64,000 nt of DNA from Fistularia commersonii (lineage: Eukaryota > Chordata > Actinopteri > Syngnathiformes > Fistulariidae), in assembly GCA_037954325.1 (NCBI GenBank), contig JBBMNZ010000013.1:6683501-6747500 (forward strand), in the 5' to 3' direction. Position numbers and translations under genes: made by a program. A model generated the notes under the pieces. That model did not search any database. It had not been told where the DNA came from and was given only the letters and a program-made list of their open reading frames with translations. Shown one piece after another: positions 26,170-37,500 of this stretch. Numbering within the stretch: position 1 is the stretch's first letter; each line of letters opens with the position of its first letter.

Positions 26170-29100
26170 TCAGTCCGGTCGAAAAATAGGATATTTTGGT
26201 AAGAATTCTATAAGAATTACCTGTAAAGGGGAAAAAGCATGAATAGAATGTTAAGTGGAGTTGCAGACTTAAGCGTTATTGAGATATTCATCAAATACAT
26301 TTCTCAGCCTATCGATGTATTATCTAACAGATATATCCGTTTAAAATGAAAAATAAAATGAGGATAATTTTGCTTTTAACATCTGCTACCCTTTACAGAG
26401 TAAATGGACAAACATTCAGCTTTTAAAGAAATACACATACACCTTAATAAAACATTACTTGAAAATTATTCCGAACTTATCTAAAAATCTGCAAAATTAA
26501 GTAAAATAATCTTAAATGTGGAAAAAAAAAAAAAAAAAAAAAAAAAAATAATAATATCAGCTGGATAAGTTAATTCCAACCAGACTTTGTTATTTTGGAA
26601 ACAGTTGATTTATTATGCTGTATATTTGACACCTCAGCAATATCAAAGCCCCTGTGACTAAACAGATTTTAAAACTGGCCTCATAATATCTAAACCTTCA
26701 TTGTTCCATCAGCCTACATAAGTTACTATCTTGTCTTTCTGGACGGCGGATTAACGAAAAAAGACCTCTTAAGATGTCTGCCGCCCTTTTTCTGATACTT
26801 TATCAACTAATTGGACAACCGCTAAAGGAAGTGCAGAATAAATGCTTAGCTGGACAGGAAAGTTCTTGTGACTTCACACTTACATATTCCATCATATTAC
26901 TGCTCTCACATTTTCTTTTGCTGAGTTTCCAGTGCAGCCCCAGCTGATCGGAGAAGAAAGACATGACACAATGAGTGAAAATCTCTTGCTCTCACACATT
27001 CACGCACGCACGCATAGATACAAAAGAAAATCTGTCTAAAATCTACCCTTCAGTGTCAGGGGAATTTGGAGAAGAGCTGTCTGGTCTCACTGGGGTCAAA
27101 CTGTGGCCAGACACCCTGAAGAGCTTCCTTTATGTCATTGCACAGCTACTAGCCGTAATTTGTTGCTGTGAGACAAAACAAAATTAACGTGGCTTTTTTT
27201 TCTGCTGACCTCATGGTCTTCTCAGGCAGTTAGGGTCAGACCTGACTAGACCAGCTCTGCGACTTAGAGCTCAGAGTTTATAAAACAGATTACTGGTCAT
27301 TATCTCTATACTTACAACGATCCCTAGCAGACAATTAAATGCTTCTACACTGGTGCTAATGCGAACATTGCTGTCAAACTTACCTTGTGGTACAATCGAT
27401 TATTTTCCCACTCTAATAACTTCTGAATGGATCTTCTCGTCTGTTAAAATAGAAAATTGGGCATGAATGCAAATTATTCACCTTATCAGGTCACTGTTAA
27501 CGCCTTCACTGTTAGGATTTATAGAGTAGATTCCCAGTTTGCCAGCTAATAATTCTCACTTTGCTGTCTGTTATTCAAAGTGTTAACACCACCTTTAAAT
27601 GGTGCAACCTGGAGCGGAGTAGAGATGGAGGTGTGCGGTGCAGTTCCTCATTTCTTCAGAGCCACTAATTGAAAACAGGCTGTTAAGGCCCTGTGAGCGA
27701 TAGGCGGTTTGGCTGGACTGACATAACAGCCTTTAAGTAATCAGTGCTGATGTCAAGACGAGTTAAAGTGTCCAGCTTGTGTCACTGGAGGTGCGGGACT
27801 TACTCTCTTGTTGAGGCAGATAACAGGCCATAGACTGCAGCCGACTGTACAACAGCAACACAGGCAGCCGCAAAGAAGCCACTTCACATTCACTGGCAAG
27901 TTCTTCTTCAAGCAAGCATTTACCCTGCTGATGCTTGTTTTGAATTCTTCTGGTGCTACCTAAGGAAAAAAGGAAATGATTAGGTGCAAAATAATAAAAA
28001 AAAAAAAGAAAAAGAAAAAAAGTGATTTGGTTGGGAAACAAGAGCAGAGAATCTATTAACAAATCAAATTGTATGTTTGTTTGATTTTCTTATTGGCAAA
28101 GTCTAACCCCCAAACCCCCAGTAAATTCATTTTGTCATTTTCAAAGCATCGCACAATGTCATGACTTAAAGTTTAAGAGTGAGAAAAACATTACCTAAAT
28201 AATGCGAGAAGTTACTTTAAAACAGTCCGTGATTACCACTGAAATTCAATGAGGGAATAATACCTATAAAAAAATAAAAAAAATCTGTGAAAAAAAGAAA
28301 ACTACACTATAGGAAGCTGGTACATGAAAATGGCCAGCTTTTTTCGGTATTTCCAAAGCTCAGGTCAAAACTGCTCCTCGCAGGACGAAAAGTCTGTTTT
28401 TTATTTGTATTGTGTATCTTGACCTTTGTTTTCCCATACACGAACAGATGTGATCAAACAACTTGCCAGTTACACAGCTAATCAAAACAATTGATATACA
28501 AGGTAAAAATTTGGGAGTGCACAAGGGTGTGAGACAACTCCAGCGGTCTTATATGGCGCTGACAGGTAGATATTTGTAGATGTTGACCAGAGATGCCCCT
28601 GACTTTCTAACCAAGCTCTTGTCTGTTCAAGGCAAGGAGGGACTCAAAGGACAGATAAGGTCCGTGCCTGTGGCAGTGCCGGCCAAACAGCTTGAATGGG
28701 TGCTCATTCCTGGCTGAGTCTGTACGCCATAAAACTGGGGTCGTAATCTTTTATGACAGGATACAAAGGTCTCTTTGCAAACAGCCAAAGACCTTAGAAT
28801 AAAGCCCAGCAGGGCCTGATCTGCACCCTTCAATCATCATAATTGTGACCTCATCCATCACATGTCACCCTGGGTTACAATACGGAAGGTACTTTTTATT
28901 GCCCCACACTTCCCTCTGCCTGCTCTTACCCCTGCAGCCTTTTTGTGTTTCTGTGTCCGACCCAGGAAGCTTTCCATTCTTGTCTACAGCAGAGTCTTCA
29001 TTTCATTATTTTATCACCTGGAGTTAGACCCTTCGAAACACTGGGGTCCCCGCCAACCAAGTCCCATAGACGGCTTACTCATTTACAGAGCTGGACGGCA

Positions 29101-31150
29101 GCACATTCACACTCTTTTCTATGCAGCGTGGTGTGTTGCTTGAAATGCATCTCCATCAGATCAAAACCACTTTGGGGAGTTTTGAATGGGGCAGTGTAGG
29201 GAAGTCGGGGTTGTTAAAGGCCAAGCGGAACAATAGAATTACTGTGGCTTTAATTGTGTAATTCTTCCCACTCGGAACAGGAAAAAAGAGAGCAAGCCAC
29301 TAGGCTGAAGTGCAAGAAAGCTAGAAAGTAAATGTACCTTCCCCGTGAGAATAGAAGGAAACTCTGTATCAAATCTGTTGCTCAATCCGAACCTGTAAGA
29401 GAATATTGAGAGAAAAAATATTGTATTAAGAGCTTAAAGTATGAAAAACCGTTCATTTTACAAATCAAAATTTAGAAATCCAAAAATTTGATATCCGAGT
29501 CAATAACTTCACAAAATACTGTTTTACAGAATATTTACTGGGGAGGGACTCCCGTAAAGCTTTGATAATGAATTAGTTAATCCAGCTGTTGATTGAAAAT
29601 AAATTCAAATTAAAAATTGTTGAGTTATTAAGCAAGATCACAAAGAATTCACTGTTTGCAGCCTTGAAAATATGATTTTTGGGACATACATGGAAACAAG
29701 AGTTCTGAACCTAGCTGTGTATAAGCACTGAAAAAAAATGAATTCTGACACTTCACTCTGCAATGCTATGAATAGAACTGCATTTCTGTCATCACACGCT
29801 TGTGAAATACATTATGTTCCTGATTTTATTTTCACAATGTTTATAAAAAAAAAGATAATGAAATATTTTAGTCTGACTTTTCACATGCTTACAAATTAAA
29901 ACACTGGACTCCAACTTGCATGAATAATCACCACATTACCCTCTACCTCAAACAGTACTGTTTTCAGTAGAAGGTTAAATTTTTTGTTTTTATCTGCAAG
30001 AATAAGGGTCTGGGGTATGACGCTAGGAAGTCTCTTCATTTTTTGTTTCCTTGTTTTGTTTGGACTTTTGGGTGGGTTTTTCTATTCGTGTTTTGCTTAA
30101 CATCCATTAAGAGCATAAATATAATGCAATGAGAATATGACTTTGAACATCATGTAGGCTTATCTTGCTTTGTCTGCTGTTGCCAAGGTGACAAGACATG
30201 TGTTTGACCACATTCACTGAATGGAAATATGACACAGCAGATAAATCTTTTCCTTCATTCCTATATTCAAATAACAGGCATTCCTTTTCCACATCTCCTC
30301 TCAGGGAGCACGCATACATTTAAAGCCCATTATTCTACACCGGCTCTGCTTTCTCTCACAGGCTTTAAGTATGAAATTACAATACCCGTTTCACGTGTCT
30401 TCAATATAAAATATTGTCTACATTTGTGAAAGTCTACCACAAGCTGTGCAACTTTCCTCCTACATATTATACACCTGAAGTAAATTCAGAGTCCAAGTAT
30501 TGCTGCTGAAGATGCTCAGGTCGGCTTCCTCGGTGTGTTTTGAATAGTTCCCGAAATTATTGCATTTGGGGGGTGGCATAATGCTTCACCTAACAACATT
30601 ATTTGGGACCACGGCGTTAATAAATAATGTCAGAGTAATGTCAATTCGGTTTAAGAAGCGGTGATAAGCAAGGTAAGTGATATGGGTTTATCCCGCTGCA
30701 ACGCGGTCAAGTTAGTAAAGAAACAATCTCTCAATAAATATCGATGGCGATTATTTGGCAAGTCTACAATTCAAATAAACTTGCCTTCCAACTAATACTG
30801 ACATCGAGAAGACCACGTACACGCTTGTCATGGAAATATGTAACTGTTAGCTTGGCGTCGTCTCAATGTCGGTTACCGTTCGAGCCTCGAGAATCAACGC
30901 GGATCACAACTGTTAGTTCCTGTGATTGGCGTTAGCTAACAGCAGCTAGCATGCTAAAGATACACATAGCAAAACAAGGCGACGAAAGCGGGGCGGACGG
31001 GAGCGACAGGCGCTTCCCCGCTTACACTGTGATGTGTCCGGCCCCTCGCATCACCACGGGCTCCGGACAATATCTGGGCAAGTGCTCTTCGCTCACAACG
31101 CGCTCTTCTTCTTCGTCTTCTAACTCATAAATTGTATCGAAATCCGCCAT
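26170..31150 (-). CDS. chic1: Cysteine-rich hydrophobic domain protein, CHIC family
   Basis: Six minus-strand exons: 31150-31026, 29392-29338, 27959-27804, 27440-27384, 26943-26884, 26220-26170. All are GT-AG and in phase; the product is 167 aa (CHIC2 is 165). It starts MADFDTIYE with an acidic stretch, then the conserved VAPEEF block (61-66). The family hallmark follows at 90-101: CGC-L-CCCC-TVGC, a cysteine string inside a hydrophobic segment, expected to be palmitoylated and to hold the protein on plasma-membrane and vesicle membranes. Next are TRRSIQKLLEWENNRLYHK and an EFLPKYPIFRPD tail. An in-frame ATG 21 bases upstream (31171) would add MSVFLPN; 31150 is preferred for its AACATGG context and the family MADF start. 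CHIC1 rather than CHIC2 is inferred from tandem linkage to cdx4, the order found on the mammalian X. The vertebrate role is poorly known. Confidence 0.95.
26522..26548. repeat. Poly(A) run in the last chic1 intron
   Basis: 27 consecutive A on the plus strand (T on the coding strand), about 0.3 kb upstream of the final chic1 exon in the direction of transcription. Confidence 0.85.
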
Positions 31151-31330
31151 GTTGGGCAGAAAGACGCTCATGACGCGCTGACGCGGGGGCGCGCACGTAG
31201 GCAGCGCCTGAGCGCGCCGCCGCGAGATTCGAAGGGAAGGAAAGGAAACAAGGGAGCAAGGGAAGGAAGGGAGGATAATCTGGAAAGATGAATGTGACAT
31301 GTGTGAGAGCAGGCACGCGTAACCCGCATT
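31040..31330 (-). promoter_or_regulatory. CpG-rich chic1 promoter and first-exon region
   Basis: A sharp CpG-rich patch covers the chic1 start codon and upstream DNA, including GACGCGGGGGCGCGC and GCGCGCCGCCGCG stretches and tandem TGACGC motifs. No TATA box was found. This is the composition of a CpG-island promoter, fitting a broadly expressed gene. The transcription start is unknown. Confidence 0.5.
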
Positions 31331-32711
31331 AACTTGCATATTTACGTTTATTCACGATCGTAAATCATACAGCGGGCAGGTTATTGAGTCATAAAGGAGA
31401 GGTCAACGTCAGGAACGGTTCCAAAAAGCCAGTCTAGCCAAACGCAATTGACTCCCCGTTACGCGCCGATTGACAACAGCAACTCTATCTTCTCTCTATC
31501 AATATCAATAATCGCCTTCCCGTACGTGGATCATAGTGATTATATTGGCCCTGTTTTGGGGTGTAATTCGGCCTAGTGGAGGGCTTTCTGGCACAGAGGG
31601 TTATTGTGTCAGGCATCAAATAACAGACATGTGTTACTTAATGTTATGCGAAAAAAACACAACAGCTGAAAAAACCCATAAATATTCTGCACATGGACGT
31701 CAATATTTGAATGATCCACGCAACCCTCCCGACGTGATTTTAACATTTCAACCCACACTGACTTTGACCACTCACAGCGAAAGTTTTCGTAAAATTGTGG
31801 AAAAGTGAGTCAATCCCGAACAGTTTTCACATGTATTTAATTCGAATGAGTCATTCTAGATCACGATACATCGTCATTTGGAGAGACTGTTTTGTTTTTA
31901 ACGATTTGATTCATGTAGACATGATATTAAAAGGCGCGCATTGTTTGTCCACATGTTTCTGACACAAGACAAGGAAATTGACATTATTAGTAGGGAAAAA
32001 GATACTCAAAAATTCAAATTCCAGTCGTTCTAAATCACATTTTCTATGAGAATCCAAAGTTTTAAAAAGTCCGATCTTCGCAGATAAAAGGGAAAAAATA
32101 CACAGATTTACTGCAAAAAACCCAATTTATTTACATTTTGAACGTGGCAATCAAAACAGCGTTCTACCCGTATGTTTTCTCACTTTCTTCCGCTTTATGA
32201 AGCGGTTAAAATGTGCAGGGAGGGGAGGAAAAAAAACAGTGTGAAAAATAAAATAAAATAAAATCTAAAAAAAAAAAAAGATTCGTCCGGTCGGGTCGGT
32301 TACCGGGGTGACGTGAGCTTCATCCAGTCCCGACCCTAGACGACACGGTCCCTGAGTTCTCACAGTAGTCACAAACACATCATCACATACAAAAACCATA
32401 TTTATATCTTATTAACTCACAAACAAATTTAAAGCTTTTGAAACACGTCGATTTTTTTCCCTTGGGTTTTTTTTTTTTCGTTATTTTTTTATCCCACCCT
32501 ATCCCTCCCACCCCAGCCTCCCTCCCCACTTTATTATATCTATTCTATAAAAAGCCATATTTTTTTCTCTCAAGAGCCTCCAGTATTTGGTTGCTATGTC
32601 TGAACTCTTCGGCCGCAGCTCGGTGCTCCCGGGCGGGAGTCCGTCTTCCGCTGCGTCCCGGCAGCGTGGCGGAGTGCTCGGTGTGTCACAGGGTCCACGG
32701 GCTCTGCCCTC
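31331..32711. other. Spacer between chic1 promoter and cdx4 stop, including cdx4 3' UTR
   Basis: Only 1.56 kb separate the cdx4 stop codon (32714-32712) from the chic1 start codon, on the same strand. The right-hand part must contain the cdx4 3' UTR; minus-strand AATAAA candidates occur near 32.53 and 32.13 kb. No other exon was seen. Confidence 0.5.
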
Positions 32712-35208
32712 CTACTGGGTCACAGTCACTTGCTGTATATTCCTGATCGAAGGCAGGGTGTTCACGCCCTGTGGAGGGTAGAGGGCTCCGTGGATGTCCG
32801 TGGGACTGAGGGACCCCGGAACCGCCAGAGGGCTGACCGAACCCGGGTCACTGTGCACGGATCCCCCGCTGCCGTCGGACTGGCCCATCTTCTTTTTGAT
32901 GAGCTTCCGTTCCTTGGCTCTGCGGTTTTGGAACCAGATCTTTACCTGGGCGTCCAGGCAGAAGAAAAATATGCACACATTTCAGCGTTTTTTTTTCACC
33001 CCCACCCCCAATAAAATAAAATAGAATAAAATAAAATATCAACTTGTTTAAACTTGAATGTTCGTTGCCCAGCCTCTGATTTTCAAATGCCCATTTGGTG
33101 ATCACACAAAATAAAATGAAATAAAATAGGGAACATTAACTACTTTTTAATAATTTGTTTTATACTGATATCACTTTTTAAAATCACAATAAGAGTGATC
33201 CTCTTTATTTGGCCCTTTATTTTCCCCATTCTTTATCAATCTAAAAAAGTGCCTTAGCAGATATAAAGCTTTTTTTAGATTGTCAAGGGATAGGGAAAAT
33301 AATCACCTCAAATAAACTTAAATCTCCAAACACACACATTATCCAGAAATATTTCTAAGGGGGAAAGCATATATTTGTATATTGAGTGTAAGAAAATGGA
33401 ATAAAACTCCCTGCCAGGCAACACAAACTGTTAATGCAGACGCTGACATGCGTGGAAAAGGCCATCCTTATGGATCAACCCACAGGAACAAATAATTGTC
33501 TACATACTCGTATACAAATATATGTGCCATCATTTTTTTTTAAATTCCCACGGTTTACAAATCGTCTTTCTACCAACCTGTCTTTCCGACAAGCCAAGAT
33601 TGACAGCCAGCTCGGATTTCCTCCTGATCGTGATATATCTGTTGAAGTGAAACTCTTTCTCCAGCTCCAGCCTCTGATGGTCTGTGTAAACTACCCTGTA
33701 TTTCTCCTTCGTCCGCGTTTTTCCTGCGAAGTAACGACATGGAATGATGAGAAGCCCGTTTCCAATTATTATTTTATTAATTACTGTTATTAATTGTATT
33801 ATTGTTGTTAATATTATTTGAAATATAATCCAGGTTGATGAAGCAGCAAGGGCCAGGTGGTTGGACCTGAAGCGGAGGCTGCATGCCACGACCGGCCTCT
33901 ATCTCAAGCAGCATCTTTATTAGCTGCGCCTCAAATTGAGCTTTTTGATCTTTCTCCGATGTTATCTACTGTACAGTGAATTTCGGGAGAAAAACAAACA
34001 AGAGATAAAACGCGGCGAATGAAGATCGCGGTCTTCAAATGTTTGCAATTGTTTCGTGGCTGCACCGGCCCCCGAGAGGAGGGACCATTCAGACGCGCGT
34101 CATGGGAATAATAAAGATCCCGACGCAAAAGTCTATTTATTTTGACTCTGTGCTGTGTGTTGGATTTTGTTCATATCGTGGATCCCCTGGCCTCGCGTTT
34201 GAGACCCGAGCTGTGAAAAACGTCACGCTTTCCTGCAATATAACTCAGAGGAGAGGGAAAGGGAGGTGGGTGCATATCAAAGTGAAAGAGGTGTCGAAAG
34301 CGAAGACCACCGCCTGGATATGACGGCTAACACTCCAGAAAAACACCAAACAATGTCACAGGGAACTCGGCTTCACATCTCACAGGATCCGTGACATTAA
34401 CATCACAAGTGGACCTGGCGCCGGCGCTTCACACCTTCTCCGTTTCCACGCCAGCACTCGGGGCGGTCCATGTTTCCATCCAAAATGACCGGTTATGGAA
34501 ATAATGCGCACACATGTGACTCACTGAGCCCCAGTCGTCGATCTATTTACTTTACATCTACACTTCTCGACTGTCTGGTCGTTTTTATGGCCTGTTTTCC
34601 CTTCCCCCCTCAACCCCAACAGCACAATATTTGAGTTGACCTCACTAAGACACGCTCCGCGTATTTATCTAACTTTACGCAGGGAGGGGGACCCCATCGA
34701 AAACCGCGCTCAGCCTTGTACCCTATCGCAGATCTTTTAAAATAATGATAGAAAAAACGAAGGTGGTCTCACCCGTGGAAGACGACTGCGCGGTTTTACT
34801 CATCCACTGGTATGAATTGCGTCTTTCTCTGTCAGGAGAAAGTTGCGCGCCGGTAACGTTCTCCGGCGGCGGCTGTAACGCAGAAGATCCAGGAGGATGC
34901 ATATGACTGTACTCAGAGGAGCAGTAAGGAACCTGTCCCGGAGATGAGTTATTCATTGGCGCGGGGATAGGGTTAGGTGGTCCGAGGCCATACGCCCCCC
35001 AGTCCTCCCGAGGAGCGCCGTACGTAGGCGCCCAAGTCCCCGCAGATTGTGCGTGCGTATCCATGTTTGGCACATGATGGTATCCAGTAAAGTCGGGGTA
35101 CTGAGGCGTGGAAACAAAGTTCTGTGGAGGCAGGTTGATGCTTGATCTTCTAACAGGCCCTTGGTGATACATGCCGCTTTCTTTATCCAGTAGGTATCCC
35201 ACATACAT
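32712..35208 (-). CDS. cdx4: Caudal-type homeobox transcription factor Cdx4
   Basis: Three minus-strand exons: 35208-34773, 33723-33578, 32945-32712; GT-AG, in phase, 271 aa. The N-terminus begins MYVGYLLDKE, the caudal activation-domain signature. A PBX-contact motif YQWM is at 133-136. The homeodomain spans about 149-208, split by an intron between SERQ (ending 194) and VKIWFQNRRAKERK, the usual Cdx position. The C-terminus has GGSVHSDPGSVSP and ends IQQVTVTQ. TKEKYRVVYTD, FHFNRYITIRRKSELAVNLG and LIKKK are Cdx4-type rather than Cdx1/2-type. Cdx4 is a nuclear factor that binds TTTAYG-type sites and, in zebrafish, sets posterior Hox expression and links Wnt/FGF signals to axial and blood development. 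Linkage to chic1 supports cdx4 over cdx2. Confidence 0.95.
34276..34282 (+). promoter_or_regulatory. Candidate TCF/LEF site in cdx4 intron 1
   Basis: ATCAAAG matches the core TCF/LEF consensus (WWCAAAG) inside the first cdx4 intron. Cdx genes are known Wnt targets, but a 7-base match occurs often by chance, so this is only a candidate. Confidence 0.25.
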
Positions 35209-36300
35209 GATTTGCAGTCAAGCAACGAATTGTGATGGATCAGCAGCGGGAACGATGGCGGCCTGTTTTAAGGCGACATGGTTGCCCCTGGAAGTGTTCA
35301 AAAACGACCCCTCTGCGGCTTGTGTAGTCCAAATGGCCTCCCAGAGTGAAATGCAACGTAGTCCCAGCCTTTCCCCCGTCTCACATGATGTGTCTCTGTT
35401 GACAAGTCGGAAAACGTATACTAAGTGCCTCCCTGACGTCAGCCCACTCCTCAAGTCTTGGGACATTTGCATTCAAAAGGAAGCGGTGGGTGCTGCCGGC
35501 GCAGCTGTCCCCCTGAGCCTGTGCCGTGCTGCGTCATCGGCGCACGGCGGGCCTATCCCGGCCGGGGGTTCTCCATCCCATGAATAAATTAAACATCGCG
35601 GCCTATCAGCTCCGAAGGCCACACGTCCACAAAAGCGCAAAGGGCCCTGCGCGTAATTTTACGCAGAGATATTTAGTCGCTAGACCCAACTTCTGCGGGG
35701 AACAGTTGTTTCGTTCGCAAAAAAAAAAAAAAAAACACAAGCAAAAAAAACACATCACACACACATAGTGACGATAGTGTGATTTTCGGCGCGCGTTTTT
35801 ATCCACGCACGATATTTAAATTTCCAGCATGGCCCGCTACTGTGAGAATCCAGCAGGTTCCAACCACGCTTTTACGCGTGAATACGCCGTTTTTATTTGT
35901 TAGGATATTCACTTGCAAACGAGGTGAAAAGTATGAGAGACTTCCTTGTAAAAGCAAGCCAGAGCTTTTTAGTCCCTGTTCGCACCTCAAGGTCGCACTT
36001 CACAGCTAATTCCGGTTACAAGGAATCTCTTAACACGCTGCGCCCCGCCAGCCTCCCCCGCAACAAACAGCAGTCCGGCGGCCTATTCTGACACCAATAG
36101 CCATGATTTGTGGTCGTGCCTGGTTTTTGATGCAGCACGAGAGTACCAGAAAATTAACATTTGTGAAAGTCCCGGTCGCTGTGGTTCATACAAACGCGCT
36201 GAGGTTATGCGGGGGGGAGGAGGAATACAACACGACGCAATTAAATGTGGGAAGTGAGATGGGTTTGAAAAACTTTACTCTGCAAAACTGCACCGCTTTT
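35209..36300 (-). promoter_or_regulatory. CpG-rich cdx4 promoter side
   Basis: Upstream of the cdx4 start codon (35208), DNA stays CpG-rich for about 1 kb before a microsatellite array. It includes a perfect CRE palindrome TGACGTCA (35434-35441), a perfect octamer ATTTGCAT (35465-35472), a G/C block near 35.49-35.58 kb, and several TTTACG caudal-type motifs (for example at 35.65 and 35.87 kb). The 5' UTR and core promoter must lie here, but no clear TATA box or start site was identified. Confidence 0.45.
35434..35472. promoter_or_regulatory. CRE palindrome and octamer motif upstream of cdx4
   Basis: TGACGTCA at 35434-35441 is the full CREB/ATF palindrome, and ATTTGCAT at 35465-35472 is the full POU octamer, 24 bases apart and about 0.23-0.26 kb upstream of the cdx4 ATG. 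On the gene's strand the octamer reads ATGCAAAT preceded by CTTTTGA, loosely resembling a SOX-OCT composite. Function is inferred only. Confidence 0.35.
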
Positions 36301-36317
36301 TTAGGCACACAGCGAGA

Positions 36318-36778
36318 CAAGTAACACACACACACAGACACACACAGGCACACAAGCACATTGTTTGGCCAGTGTCGACATTATTTCTTTCTCTCTCTTT
36401 ATATAAATATAAATATAACATGTGTTTATATATGTATATGTGTACACACACGCACACAAACATAGACATACACATACACACATACTGAACACACACATAC
36501 ACATACACACACATACACACATATACACATAGACACATATACACATTCACATACACACACATATACACATACACACATATATACATACACACGTACACAC
36601 ACACACACCCATACACATATACACACTCACATACACACACATACACATAGACATACATACCCATACCCATTTAAACACACACACACACACACACACATTC
36701 ATACCCATACACATATACACACTCACATACACACATTTACACATAGACATACATACCCATACACATTTACACACTCAA

Positions 36779-36826
<48 letters not shown>

Positions 36827-36870
36827 ATACACACACCCATACACGCATACACATACACACATATATTTGG
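36318..36870. repeat. Large CA-rich microsatellite/minisatellite array
   Basis: About 550 bases of nearly continuous alternating purine-pyrimidine DNA: CACACA runs broken by CATA, CATACC and CATAGACA units, with a short TA-rich insert near 36.40-36.44 kb and higher-order repeats of CATACACATATACACA type. It lies 1.1-1.7 kb upstream of cdx4. The minus strand gives several spurious Cys/Val/Tyr/Met-rich frames that should not be annotated as proteins. Confidence 0.95.
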
Positions 36871-37439
36871 AATTATATTAACATCATTTTTCAGCAGTGA
36901 ATACATTGGTATCCGGATAGTTAACAAATGCTCTGCAGGAATTTCAGAAATGGTTGACTTTCATCTTAAGAATTCAATCATGGATGTGTCGTTTTATTTT
37001 AAATACCCTTTAGTCCATCAAAAGTTATATTCATTTTCGAGAAAAGTTGACAAACTGAACATCGTTGATAGAAGTAATCGAGTGGTTCAACAGAGATTTG
37101 CTTACGTCTATTTCAGTGTCCAAGGCTGTAAATGTTTGTTTTTTTGTACTTGTTCTAAGAAAACTCTTCCGCTGTCCTCACACACTGTTGCTCACTGTTG
37201 CTCTCCTGTGGCAAAAAGAGGCAGCGCTGTTCTACAGGGATGACAGATGGAAGAAACGCGTGATCTCCCAGTCGTTGGCTTACCTTCAGGGGGCAGCATC
37301 CACCAACAAATAATACATTATCCTATATTTCATATTGCAAGAACATGGGATAACTGAAAATTCAAAGGGCTTGATTCTTATTCTTCATGTATTTGTCTTG
37401 GTGGTGTGAAAAGCACAAATAATGCGGATGAGAAGTGCC

Positions 37440-37500
37440 AGAAGTCACTCTGGCACAACAATTTCCTTTGGGATAAATAAAGTTGTTCTCTCTCATCTTA
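37440..37500 (+). repeat. SINE/LINE 3' tail (TTTCCTTTGGGATAAATAAA type)
   Basis: ACAATTTCCTTTGGGATAAA followed by TAAAGTTGTTC matches the 3' tail shared by teleost SINEs and partner LINEs. The body upstream is not recognisable. Confidence 0.5.

Noticed and set aside
31022..31339. Small frame first considered as polr1d exon, because POLR1D lies next to LNX2 in mammals
   Set aside because: The residues (MADFDTIYE ... PEPVVMRGAGHITV) and five further in-phase exons are clearly CHIC family.
36275..36774. Several Cys/Val/Tyr-rich minus-strand frames up to 131 codons
   Set aside because: They are translations of the CA/CATA microsatellite array, not genes.
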